Shown: piece after piece, positions 10,767-18,690 of the stretch
Numbering within the stretch: the stretch's first letter is position 1
Layout: each line of letters starts with the position of its first letter
Source: Capsulimonas sp039928515
Lineage (GTDB): Bacteria > Armatimonadota > Armatimonadia > Armatimonadales > Capsulimonadaceae
Length of the DNA stretch: 26,109 bases
Reading direction: 5' to 3' (one strand)
Assembly: GCF_039928515.1 (NCBI RefSeq)
Contig: NZ_JBDSSZ010000329.1
Position numbers and translations under genes: made by a program
The notes under the pieces: model-generated
Seen by the model: the letters and a program-made list of their open reading frames with translations, nothing else
What the model was told of the DNA's origin: nothing
The model's database searches: none

Positions 10767-12563
10767 GTGGCGTTTTCAAAACGGACAGTGTCATGCGGCG
10801 AAGTGTCGGAAGAACAGGTGGGCCAAGTCGTCACCGTGAACGGCTGGATCAACCGCAATCGCGATCAGGGCGGCATCGCGTTTCTGGACGTGCGTGACCG
10901 GACGGGGATCGTTCAAGTGACGGTAGACGGCAGCCAGGCGGCGGACGCCCTGGCCGTCGCGGAGAAGCTGCGCTCGGAGTTTTGCGTCAGCATCACCGGC
11001 CCCGTGCGGCTCCGTCCGGAAGGGACGGAAAACGCCAATCTGAAGACGGGTACGGTGGAGGTCGTCGCACAGACGATCGAGCTGCTGAACCCGTCCAAGA
11101 CGCCGCCGTTCCCGATCTCCGAGGACAAAGAGGGCAAGGAAGTCGACGAGATGGTGCGCCTGAAGTACCGGTATCTCGACCTCCGGCGCCCGAAGATGTA
11201 CGAGAAGATGCGGCTGCGCCACGACGTGATCCGCACGATCCGAGAGTTCATGTACGGCCGCGACTTCATCGAAGTCGAAACGCCGATCATGACCAAGTCG
11301 TCGCCCGAAGGCGCGCGCGACTACTTAGTCCCTTATCGCCTGGAGCCGGGCCTGTTTTACGCCTTGCCCCAGGCGCCGCAGCAGTTCAAGCAGCTTCTCA
11401 TGGTGGCGGGCTTCGAGCGCTACTTCCAGATCGCGAAATGCTTCCGAGACGAAGCCCAGCGCGCCGACCGTCAGCCCGAATTTACTCAGCTTGACTTAGA
11501 AATGTCGTACGTTACTCAGGACGACATCTTGGAGCTGATCGAATCGCTGATGATCCACATCGTCGAGACGAATTCGACGAAGACGATCACCAAGCCCTTC
11601 ACGCGCCTGACTTATGATGAGGCGATTGCGCGTTACGGCTCGGACAAGCCCGACCTGCGATATGGCCTGGAACTGAAAGACTGCGCCGAAGTCCTCAAGG
11701 ATTCGGAGTTCGTCGTGTTCCGCGGCGCCTTGGACAGCGGCGGCCAGGTCAAGCTGATTCTTTACCCAGGCGGCGCGGCGCTGTCCCGCAAGGAGATCGA
11801 CGATCTCACGCAGCTTGCCAAGGACTTCGGCGCCAAGGGCCTTGCCTATCTGATGGTGACGGAAGAAGGCGTGAAATCCCCGATCGCCAAATTCTTAAAG
11901 CAAGAAGAGATCGACGGACTGCTCGCGCTCGCCGAAGCGAAGCCGGGCGACATGGTCGCCTTCTCGGCGGACAAGCCCGCCGTGGTCGCCAAAGTCCTGG
12001 ACCGCCTGCGCCGCGAGATCGCCGCGCGCAAGGGCCTCGCGGACAAGAACACGCTCGCCTTCGGCTGGGTCACCGACTTCCCGGTCTTCGAGTGGGATGA
12101 GGATGAGAAGAAGTGGACCTTCGCGCACAACCCGTTCGCGATGCCGCATGAAGAGCATCTGGACTTGCTGGAGAGCGATCCCGCCATCTGCCGCGCCTAC
12201 TGCTACGACTTGGTCTGCAACGGCCAGGAGTCGGCTTCTGGCTCGATCCGTATCCACAAGCGCGACATCCAGGAGCGCATCTTCAAGATGCTGGGTAACA
12301 CCGACGAGCAGATCACCGCGAAGTTCGGCCACATGCTCGACGCCTTCGACTTCGGCGCCCCGCCCCACGGCGGCATCGCGCCGGGCCTCGACCGCCTGAT
12401 CACGCTGCTTACCGACGACGACAGCATCCGCGAAGTCATCGCCTTCCCGAAGGCCGGCGGCGGCTACGACCCGATGATGGACGCCCCGTCCGAAGTCGAG
12501 GAAAAAGCGCTGCGCGAACTGGGCCTGACGATCAAGCGGCCGCCGAAGAAGGAAGATAAGTAG
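10767..12563 (+). CDS. aspS: Aspartate-tRNA ligase
   Basis: Cytoplasmic class II aminoacyl-tRNA synthetase that charges tRNA-Asp (and tRNA-Asn if non-discriminating; not resolvable here). The 598-aa length fits the bacterial type of about 590 residues. The N-terminal OB-fold reads VGQVVTVNGWINRNRDQGG. Motif 2 FRDEAQRADRQPEFTQLD starts at residue 226. The bacterial GAD insertion lies in the middle, and motif 3 GLDRL is at about 540, close to the C-terminus. I chose the GTG at 10767 because GGAGGAGGA at 10752-10760 lies 6 bases upstream and the protein then starts AFSKRTVSCGEV, as in homologues. ATG 10743 and the longer frame lack a ribosome site. It has its own promoter and is divergent from the histidine kinase. 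Housekeeping gene with host-like codon use. Confidence 0.97.
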   Translation: MAFSKRTVSCGEVSEEQVGQVVTVNGWINRNRDQGGIAFLDVRDRTGIVQVTVDGSQAADALAVAEKLRSEFCVSITGPVRLRPEGTENANLKTGTVEVVAQTIELLNPSKTPPFPISEDKEGKEVDEMVRLKYRYLDLRRPKMYEKMRLRHDVIRTIREFMYGRDFIEVETPIMTKSSPEGARDYLVPYRLEPGLFYALPQAPQQFKQLLMVAGFERYFQIAKCFRDEAQRADRQPEFTQLDLEMSYVTQDDILELIESLMIHIVETNSTKTITKPFTRLTYDEAIARYGSDKPDLRYGLELKDCAEVLKDSEFVVFRGALDSGGQVKLILYPGGAALSRKEIDDLTQLAKDFGAKGLAYLMVTEEGVKSPIAKFLKQEEIDGLLALAEAKPGDMVAFSADKPAVVAKVLDRLRREIAARKGLADKNTLAFGWVTDFPVFEWDEDEKKWTFAHNPFAMPHEEHLDLLESDPAICRAYCYDLVCNGQESASGSIRIHKRDIQERIFKMLGNTDEQITAKFGHMLDAFDFGAPPHGGIAPGLDRLITLLTDDDSIREVIAFPKAGGGYDPMMDAPSEVEEKALRELGLTIKRPPKKEDK

Positions 12564-12594
12564 GACGAAAAGGCGGGGTAAATCCCGTCGTGGA

Positions 12595-12794
12595 TCGCTT
12601 CACTCAGCGAACGCCATTAGAGGCCGGCGGTTGAAACCGCGCCTGCAAGAGCGCAGAAGCCCACCTGCGTGGGTTACATCATCGGAGGCGATCACGTGTC
12701 AAAGAATATCAAATATTCCGCGATACCGCCTCGGATTTTGTAGTCCCCGAAGGGGGACTTCCGCGCTCTTGTCAGGCGCGGTTTCAACCGCCGG
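12595..12794. repeat. Large structured palindromic element
   Basis: The outer arms at 12624-12654 and 12763-12794 are reverse complements over 31 bases apart from one extra base. Both contain GGCGGTTGAAACCGCGCC or its complement. Nested inside are CCCAC/GTGGG at 12660-12673, AGTCCCC/GGGGACT at 12742-12759, a GAGGCG pair, and an apical GAATAT-CAA-ATATTC hairpin at 12704-12718. A further hairpin TCGCT/AGCGA at 12595-12610 lies just before. The whole can fold as one long branched stem. From memory, such 'gtttcaaccg' arms with 'agtccccgaagggggact' hairpins recur as interspersed elements in several soil bacterial lineages. It fills most of the gap between aspS and the SNF2 gene and may act as a terminator, a structured RNA or a non-autonomous mobile element. 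Confidence 0.8.
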
Positions 12795-12848
12795 GCTCTT
12801 TGTCCCTCGCCGCACACAATACGAAAACCACACTATTAGGAACTTGCA

Positions 12849-15800
12849 ATGCCGATAGAATGGCTGTCTGGACAACTGAAACCATCGCCCCAAGACAAAC
12901 CCATGCCCACCGAAACCCTCAACCTCGAAAGCCTCAGCCCCGGCCGCCTCGCCGGCTCGCCCGATCCTGAATCCTACCGGCGCGGCCTGACGTACTTCAA
13001 CAACGACCACGTCCAGTTATCGCATATCGACAGCACTGAGGCTGTCTTGTATGTCGATGGCTCCCTGCCGGAGCCTTATGAAGTGTGTGTCTGGGTGGAC
13101 GAGGGCAAGACGTTTTTCGACTGTGAATGTCCGGTCGCGCGTGACTATACCAAGACGATCTGCAAGCATAAGGTCGCGGCGGCGCTGTTTCTCGCCCAGC
13201 ACTTTGAGAAGGAAAAGGCCGGGCAGTGGGAAATGGCGCTGTCCGACGCGATGGCGCTCAAACCGGCGAAGAAGACGCGGATTACGCAGTCGATTTTGAT
13301 CTTCAGCTTGCAGGCGCGGCGCATGGACTGGACCGTCGCGGCGTACAGCGTTCCCGCCAGCAATTTTAATGGGATCGATCTGGATAATCGGGCCGCCGTC
13401 GCGGCGCAGGTCAAGGCGCTGGGGCTTTCCAAAAAAGCGAGCCCGATCAAGAATATCAACGCAACGGCGCGCTATTTGAATGCGACGCCCAGCAGCATTT
13501 TAGTGGCCCAGCTGCTCGGAATGAACGAGCAATATACCTACTACTATTACTACAACGCGAAGCCGCTTGCCCTGGACCGGATCTTCCCTTTGCTCGCCGA
13601 CAGCCTCGTGTTCCGGGGTACGGAAGCCGACCCGCTGCAAAAGTCGCTTCGAGTTCAAACCGAGCCGGCGATGGCGGAGCTGGAGCTGCACGCCGCCAAG
13701 GAAGGTCTGGAGATCCAGCCCGTCATCACGCGCGACGATCGGCCCGAGCCATTCAATCTCAAGAAGCATGTGATCGTTCATAACGAGCCGCTCTGGCTGC
13801 TCGAAGGCGATGAAGTCTACCCCGTGACGGGAACCAGCGACGCCCTCATCGGCCTGATGAACGCGACGCGCGAAAAGCCGATCTTCATTCCCGAATCCGA
13901 GAAAGACCGCTTCTTCGACGCCTATCTGCCCCAGCTGACCGAGCAGGTTCGCGTGCGCGGAGATCTGGTGTCATGGGAAGATTACACCGCGCCGCCCACC
14001 CCGCGTCTGTATCTGAACGAGGAAGAGGGCGAGATGCGCGCCCAGCTGCGCTTTGGCTACGGCGAGCATGAGATTGTCTCGGGAGAACCAGGACCGACCG
14101 CCACGCGACGCAAGCCAGGCGAATCGACCATCGTCCGTATTCACCGCGATAAAGACATGGAGGAAGCGTACTGGCAGATGATGTCCAAGCATGGCCTGAA
14201 ACGCGGTCCCAGCACGGACATGTTCCTGCTGCGCGCCAAGGTCGAGCCAGTGGATTTTCTCCTGCACCATGTCCCACGGCTCGCCGAGGCCGGGTTTGAT
14301 GTGTATGGTGAGGAGCATCTGACGTCGGCCCGCATCAATCGCAACCGTCCGACGATGAACTTCTCCGTATCGTCCGGTATCGACTGGTTCGACGTCAAAG
14401 CCGTGGCGCAGTTCGGCGACCAGGAAGTCCCGCTCGCGGCGATCCGTCAGGCCATGAAGCGTCGCGAGAAATATATCAAGCTCGCCGACGGCTCCATCGG
14501 CGCGATCCCCGAGGACTGGCTGGAGCGCTACAAGCATCTCTTCGCCTTTGCCGAAACGACGGAAAATGGCCTGCGTGTCGGCAACGACCATATCGCACTG
14601 ATCGATCAGCTTTTGGAAGAGGACGAAGCGACGGTCCAGACGGATGTCGAATTTAATGCCCGCCGAGAGCGGCTGCGCGCCTTTGCCGAAATCAAACCGC
14701 GCGATTTGCCCAAAGGATTCGAAGGCGAGCTGCGCCCCTATCAAAAGCACGGCTACGACTGGCTGCACTTCCTGCACGATTACGAACTGGGCGGCTGCCT
14801 CGCCGACGACATGGGCATCGGCAAGACCGTCCAGGCGCTTACGTTTTTGCAGTCGCTTGGCGAAAGCGGCCACGCCGAGGCGGCAAGCCTGATCGTCCTC
14901 CCACGCTCACTCCTGTTCAACTGGGAGCGCGAGGCGACCAAATTCACGCCGGGCCTGCGCGTGCTGATGCACAGCGAAAACAGCCGCACCAAAAACACGC
15001 ACGAGTTTGACGAATACGATATTATCCTCACAACCTACGGCGTGATGATGCGCGACATCGAGTTTCTGCGCAAGTACAAATTCCATTATGTCGTGCTGGA
15101 CGAAGCTCAGGCGATCAAAAACCCGGCCTCGCAGACCGCCAAGTCCGCGCGTCTGCTCAAAGCCGATCATAAGCTGACGCTGACGGGAACGCCCGTCGAA
15201 AACTCCACGGTCGAACTCTGGTCGCAGTTCGCCTTCTTGAACCCCGGTCTGCTGGGAAGCTTCGAATATTTCCGAGATCAGTTCGCGAACGCCATCGAGC
15301 GCAAACAAGACGAGCGCAGCGCGGAGCTGCTGCGCAAGATGGTCTTCCCGTTCATCCTGCGCCGCACCAAGGATCAAGTAGCAACCGAACTGCCGCCGCG
15401 CACCGAGCGTATCCTCACCGCCGAGATGGAGCCCGCCCAGCGCAAGCTCTACAACGACACACGAGACAAGTTCCGCGATGAGCTCTTACAGTTGATCGAC
15501 ACCGGCGGCATGAACAGCGCCCGCATGCGCGTGCTGGAAGCCCTGCTGCGCCTTCGCCAGATCGCCAACCACCCGCGTCTGATCGAAGCCGACTCCCCAA
15601 TCGATTCCGCCAAGTTCGATCTGCTCATCGAAACCCTGGAAACCCTGCGCTCCGAGGGCCACAAAGCGCTGATCTTCTCCCAGTTCGTGAAGATGCTCAC
15701 CCTGGTGCGCACGGCGCTGGAAGAGAGAGACATCCCCTACATGTATCTCGACGGCAAGACCAAGGATCGGCAAGCGCGCGTCGACACCTTCCAGGCCGAC

Positions 15801-16112
15801 GACCAGATCCCATTCTTCCTGATCAGTCTCAAAGCCGGCGGCACCGGCCTCAATCTGACCGCCGCCGACTACGTGATCCACATCGACCCCTGGTGGAACC
15901 CCGCCGTCGAACGCCAGGCCACCGACCGCACACACCGCATCGGCCAGACCAAGCCCGTGTTCGTCTACAAACTCATCACCCGCGACACCGTCGAAGAGAA
16001 GATCTTGGAACTGCAAGACCGCAAGCGCGCCCTCGCCGAACAACTCATCGCCACCGAAGGCGGGTTCTTCAAATCGCTCACGAAAGAAGACGTTGGTTCG
16101 CTGCTGGGATAA
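12849..16112 (+). CDS. SNF2-family helicase with N-terminal SWIM zinc finger
   Basis: A 1087-aa Swi2/Snf2 DNA translocase. Residues 91-107 form a SWIM zinc finger: FDCECPVARDYTKTICKH, with Cys92, Cys94, Cys105 and His107. A long middle region of unknown fold follows to about residue 610. The SNF2 ATPase core then has LADDMGIGKT at 651-660 (Walker A), DEAQ at 751-754 (Walker B), and LTGTPVEN. The C-terminal helicase lobe has SLKAGGTGLNLTAADYVIHIDPWWNPAVERQ and DRTHRIGQ. It should use ATP to move along double-stranded DNA and displace bound proteins. Bacterial members of this SWIM-SNF2 type are widespread but poorly understood; roles in recombination, repair or transcription recycling are suggested. 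AGG lies 8 bases before ATG 12849. The gene converges on a DUF427 gene with a shared hairpin. Confidence 0.93.
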   Translation: MPIEWLSGQLKPSPQDKPMPTETLNLESLSPGRLAGSPDPESYRRGLTYFNNDHVQLSHIDSTEAVLYVDGSLPEPYEVCVWVDEGKTFFDCECPVARDYTKTICKHKVAAALFLAQHFEKEKAGQWEMALSDAMALKPAKKTRITQSILIFSLQARRMDWTVAAYSVPASNFNGIDLDNRAAVAAQVKALGLSKKASPIKNINATARYLNATPSSILVAQLLGMNEQYTYYYYYNAKPLALDRIFPLLADSLVFRGTEADPLQKSLRVQTEPAMAELELHAAKEGLEIQPVITRDDRPEPFNLKKHVIVHNEPLWLLEGDEVYPVTGTSDALIGLMNATREKPIFIPESEKDRFFDAYLPQLTEQVRVRGDLVSWEDYTAPPTPRLYLNEEEGEMRAQLRFGYGEHEIVSGEPGPTATRRKPGESTIVRIHRDKDMEEAYWQMMSKHGLKRGPSTDMFLLRAKVEPVDFLLHHVPRLAEAGFDVYGEEHLTSARINRNRPTMNFSVSSGIDWFDVKAVAQFGDQEVPLAAIRQAMKRREKYIKLADGSIGAIPEDWLERYKHLFAFAETTENGLRVGNDHIALIDQLLEEDEATVQTDVEFNARRERLRAFAEIKPRDLPKGFEGELRPYQKHGYDWLHFLHDYELGGCLADDMGIGKTVQALTFLQSLGESGHAEAASLIVLPRSLLFNWEREATKFTPGLRVLMHSENSRTKNTHEFDEYDIILTTYGVMMRDIEFLRKYKFHYVVLDEAQAIKNPASQTAKSARLLKADHKLTLTGTPVENSTVELWSQFAFLNPGLLGSFEYFRDQFANAIERKQDERSAELLRKMVFPFILRRTKDQVATELPPRTERILTAEMEPAQRKLYNDTRDKFRDELLQLIDTGGMNSARMRVLEALLRLRQIANHPRLIEADSPIDSAKFDLLIETLETLRSEGHKALIFSQFVKMLTLVRTALEERDIPYMYLDGKTKDRQARVDTFQADDQIPFFLISLKAGGTGLNLTAADYVIHIDPWWNPAVERQATDRTHRIGQTKPVFVYKLITRDTVEEKILELQDRKRALAEQLIATEGGFFKSLTKEDVGSLLG

Positions 16113-16132
16113 CGCCTCGGTACGACGCGTTA
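16110..16132. terminator. Shared hairpin made from two convergent stop codons
   Basis: TAACGC at 16110-16115 and GCGTTA at 16127-16132 are exact reverse complements separated by 11 bases. The first three bases of each arm, on its own strand, are the TAA stops of the SNF2 gene and of the DUF427 gene. The stem is short and has no long T-run, so terminator strength is uncertain. Confidence 0.45.
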
Positions 16133-16606
16133 TTCCTTGAACGGTCCGATGATGTTCCGCGTGATCCACCCACCATAAAAATCGCCCGCCTGCGGCGTGA
16201 CGACCTCTCCGTCAATACGGCATTCGTCCATTTTGCTGGGATAAAACGCGAAACAGTCTTTGAGCGCCGCGTATTCATCCGTGGGGTCGGGATAGGACCA
16301 GGCAGCGTTATGGGCGATCTTCCCGCCCGCCGCGACAGTCCAGTAACACGCCACACCCTTCCATTCGCAAAATGTTTGCAGCGCAACAGACGACAAGAAC
16401 TCGGTCTTCACATCGGCGGCTGGGATATAGTAGACCGGTGGATGGCTGGTTTCCAGAATACGCCACGCCGCGTGGCTATCGGCGATCGTGACGCCGCCGA
16501 ACACGACTTCGACATGCGCGCCCGAGCGCTCAATACGTGGCGGTCGTGGGTAGTCCCAGACCGTTTCCTGACCATCCCCAGGCAAAATCCTCTGATCCGT
16601 CTCCAT
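16130..16606 (-). CDS. DUF427 domain-containing protein
   Basis: A single-domain 158-aa protein with the signature phrases of DUF427 (Pfam NTP_transf_9, PF04248): VFGGVTIADSHAAWRILETS, HPPVYYIPAADV, TFCEWKGVACYW, AAWSYPDP, FYPSKMDECRIDGE and FYGGWIT. The fold is a small beta-rich barrel with conserved Trp, His and Tyr. No enzymatic role is firmly established. I chose ATG 16606 because AAGGAG lies about 8 bases upstream on the minus strand. The frame continues upstream to 16669, but that part lacks a ribosome site and does not resemble the family. It is cytoplasmic and monocistronic as far as the window shows, ending tail to tail with the SNF2 gene. Nothing unusual in composition. Confidence 0.9.
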   Translation of the reverse strand: METDQRILPGDGQETVWDYPRPPRIERSGAHVEVVFGGVTIADSHAAWRILETSHPPVYYIPAADVKTEFLSSVALQTFCEWKGVACYWTVAAGGKIAHNAAWSYPDPTDEYAALKDCFAFYPSKMDECRIDGEVVTPQAGDFYGGWITRNIIGPFKE

Positions 16607-16773
16607 ATTTGATCTCCTTTTGGCGACATCACGCAAACCGAAATCGTCATTGACGTCGGAGTGCTCCAAAGGCGCCGCTATATTCGTCGAACGTTATGAG
16701 GTCAGTGCAAGTTCCCATCTCACTCCCCAAATCATTTGGCATAGAAATACGTGAATTGCGAAGCCTTCTGTGG

Positions 16774-16806
16774 AGGACGTTAGCTCCATCCGCCGAGTGA
16801 CGTCCT
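16774..16806. repeat. 7-bp inverted repeat in an intergenic gap
   Basis: AGGACGT at 16774-16780 and ACGTCCT at 16800-16806 lie in the 276-base gap between the divergent DUF427 and GH18-like genes. It could be a regulator binding site or a small hairpin. Nothing else recognisable was found in this gap. Confidence 0.25.
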
Positions 16807-16882
16807 GGGTTCGCCCTTATTCATGAAGGAACCATACTCCGACGAATAGCTGTATGCACTAGAACAAGCTTGCACAAAATTC

Positions 16883-17935
16883 ATGGACCCATCGGACACA
16901 AAACTGGCGTCCGACGTCCTCCAGCGCTATGGCCGTCTCAACATCGAAATGAAGTTTACACCCACCAAGCGGCGCAAACGCGTCTTACTCGCCGTCGCGG
17001 CCATCGTACTGCTCATCATTGCCGATATCGTCTTCTATCCGATGCTCGCGCAGCCGCCCGGCCCCACGCCGACCGCGCAGGACAACGGACTGTGGCTGCG
17101 CTACACCTGGTACTTCGGCGGCGCGCACGATTACGACGCGCTGGCGCAGCGTCTCAAAAATGAGCGCATTCGGGACGCCTACTTCCATGTGCGCGGGATC
17201 GACGCCGATGGGCGGCTGCACTATCGCTACCCCGACCGCGCCAAGCGCGTCACATCGGAGATTCACAAGCGTTCGCCCGGAGTTCGGGTGGTGGCGTGGA
17301 TCTATGCGGGCAATTCGCATGGCATGGGCAAGGTCGATCTATCGCGCGCCGACGTGCGCGCGGCGATGGTGAAGGAGGCGGTCTGGCTGACGGAAACGTG
17401 CGGGTTCGACGGGGTGCAGTGGGATTACGAGATCTGCAATGACGGCGATCCCGATCTCCCCAAGCTGCTGGAGGAAACGCGCGCGGCGATGGCGCCTGGA
17501 AAGCTTCTGTCCGTGGCGACAGCGCTCTGGTCACCGATCCCTGTCAAGCGTCTCGGATGGAGCGACGCCTACTTCCAAAAGATCGCGGCGCGCTGCGATC
17601 AAATGACGGTGATGGGTTATGACTCCGGGATCTACTCGCCCCGGGTCTACGCATGGCTCATCTCGCAGCAAGTGGTCCACGTTACGCAGGACGCGGCCGC
17701 CGTGAACCCAAACTGCCGAGTGCTCATTGGGGTTCCCACCTACGCCAAGGGAGGCGCGTCGCACGATCCGCACACCGAGAATTTACGAATGGCGCTCATC
17801 GGCGTCCGCGCCGGCCTGGGCAATTCCAATACCAAGCAGAGCGCATTTGCCGGAGTGGCGCCGTTCGCGGATTACACAACACAGGAAAGCGAGTGGCGGA
17901 CTTATCAAGAGGTGTGGCTGGGACGACATGAGTAA
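16883..17935 (+). CDS. Membrane-anchored GH18-like glycoside hydrolase
   Basis: A 350-aa protein with a basic N-terminal tail (TKRRKRVLL), one membrane helix at about residues 33-50, and an extracytoplasmic domain: a type II membrane protein or uncleaved signal anchor. The domain looks like a TIM barrel of the GH18 chitinase/peptidoglycan-hydrolase superfamily. RVVAWIYAG is followed by GFDGVQWDYEI, where Asp176-Gly177-x-x-x-Asp181-x-Glu183 fits the DGxDxDxE catalytic strand with Glu183 as acid/base. The first inner Asp is Gln179 here. Later MGYDSG (Tyr246-Asp247) fits the conserved Tyr-Asp strand. The substrate is unknown; a cell-wall or exopolysaccharide glycan is likely from location. The start is uncertain because neither ATG 16883 nor ATG 16949 has a good ribosome site; 16949 would leave a short cytoplasmic tail. 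Confidence 0.7.
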   Translation: MDPSDTKLASDVLQRYGRLNIEMKFTPTKRRKRVLLAVAAIVLLIIADIVFYPMLAQPPGPTPTAQDNGLWLRYTWYFGGAHDYDALAQRLKNERIRDAYFHVRGIDADGRLHYRYPDRAKRVTSEIHKRSPGVRVVAWIYAGNSHGMGKVDLSRADVRAAMVKEAVWLTETCGFDGVQWDYEICNDGDPDLPKLLEETRAAMAPGKLLSVATALWSPIPVKRLGWSDAYFQKIAARCDQMTVMGYDSGIYSPRVYAWLISQQVVHVTQDAAAVNPNCRVLIGVPTYAKGGASHDPHTENLRMALIGVRAGLGNSNTKQSAFAGVAPFADYTTQESEWRTYQEVWLGRHE

Positions 17936-17968
17936 GTAGGTCCTCTCGCCGCGCAGCCAGACTCGATG

Positions 17969-17974
17969 TATAAT
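17969..17974 (+). promoter_or_regulatory. -10 element of the pseudopilin-like gene
   Basis: A perfect TATAAT, directly preceded by TG, in GC-rich DNA 40 bases before ATG 18014. No convincing -35 lies 17 bases upstream (TCGCCG). Its position inside the longer version of the reading frame argues that translation starts at 18014 rather than at ATG 17966. Confidence 0.5.
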
Positions 17975-18013
17975 GATTTCAGACGTTTACTTATTCAGAA
18001 GGTTCCAGCCACC

Positions 18014-18622
18014 ATGCAATCATCCGCCTTTACCTGCACCCAATGCCAGGCGCCGCTCACGCCCGGCGCGATGCAATGCGCCAACTGCGGTCTGACATTC
18101 AGCACGCCAGTTCCTTATCCTGCCTCGCCGGGCTATGCGGCTCCTGCCGCGAAAAAGTCGCCAGTCGCCTTGATCGCCATCATCGGCGCGGTTGGCTGCC
18201 TTCCAATGATCGCCATCATCGCCGCCATCCTGTTCCCTGTCTTTGCGAAAGCTCGCGATAAGGCGCGCATTGTCAGCTCCCAAAGCAATCTCAAGCAGCT
18301 CGGTCTCGCCAGTATGCAGTTTGCGCAGGACCACGACGAGAAACTGCCGCCCATGGACAGCATGGAGCATTTCAAGGCCGCCGTCACGCAATATCTTCCG
18401 AAGGATGAGAAATACGACCTATTCACGCAGCCGGGCTTCAATACACCTTACATGCTGAACGCCAAGCTGTCAAATAAGTCCATTGGGGATCTTAACAACA
18501 TGGAAGGCATGGTGATGATGCAGGAAACGAAACCCTACTCCGACAAGCAATTGGCGACTTTGTATGCTGACGGACACGTTCGCCGCGTGCCGGTAGATAA
18601 TACGGCGACCGACAATCAATAA
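18014..18622 (+). CDS. Zinc-ribbon pseudopilin-like (DUF1559-type) membrane protein
   Basis: A 202-aa protein built from an N-terminal zinc ribbon with Cys8, Cys11, Cys22 and Cys25 (CTQC, CANC), a Pro/Ala linker, and one membrane helix at about 50-77. A pilin-like stalk follows: ILFPVFAKARDKARIVSSQ, then SNLKQLGLASMQFAQDHDEK. The stalk and the late LYADGHV match the H-X9-DG/DUF1559 pseudopilin-like proteins expanded in Armatimonadota and Planctomycetes. Those normally begin with a type IV prepilin cleavage site. Here the zinc ribbon replaces it, so processing by prepilin peptidase looks unlikely. I chose ATG 18014 because the -10 TATAAT at 17969-17974 would otherwise fall inside the gene; AAGG lies 11 bases upstream. 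It ends at a strong terminator. Probably cytoplasmic zinc ribbon and outside C-domain; role unknown. Confidence 0.82.
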   Translation: MQSSAFTCTQCQAPLTPGAMQCANCGLTFSTPVPYPASPGYAAPAAKKSPVALIAIIGAVGCLPMIAIIAAILFPVFAKARDKARIVSSQSNLKQLGLASMQFAQDHDEKLPPMDSMEHFKAAVTQYLPKDEKYDLFTQPGFNTPYMLNAKLSNKSIGDLNNMEGMVMMQETKPYSDKQLATLYADGHVRRVPVDNTATDNQ

Positions 18623-18637
18623 GGTGAACGAACACAC

Positions 18638-18671
18638 AAGCGGCCTCCAGGAATGCTCCCGGAGGCCGCTT
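18638..18671. terminator. Bidirectional intrinsic terminator
   Basis: AAGCGGCCTCC at 18638-18648 pairs perfectly over 11 bp with GGAGGCCGCTT at 18661-18671 around a 12-base loop, followed by TGCGTT. It lies between the convergent pseudopilin-like and MDR genes, and is strong by stem but has a poor T-run. Confidence 0.82.
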
Positions 18672-18690
18672 TGCGTTCCCACGAAGTTTC

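Noticed and set aside
12631..12858. 75-aa ORF across the palindromic element
   Set aside because: Its sequence is just translated repeat arms and hairpins, a common kind of spurious annotation.
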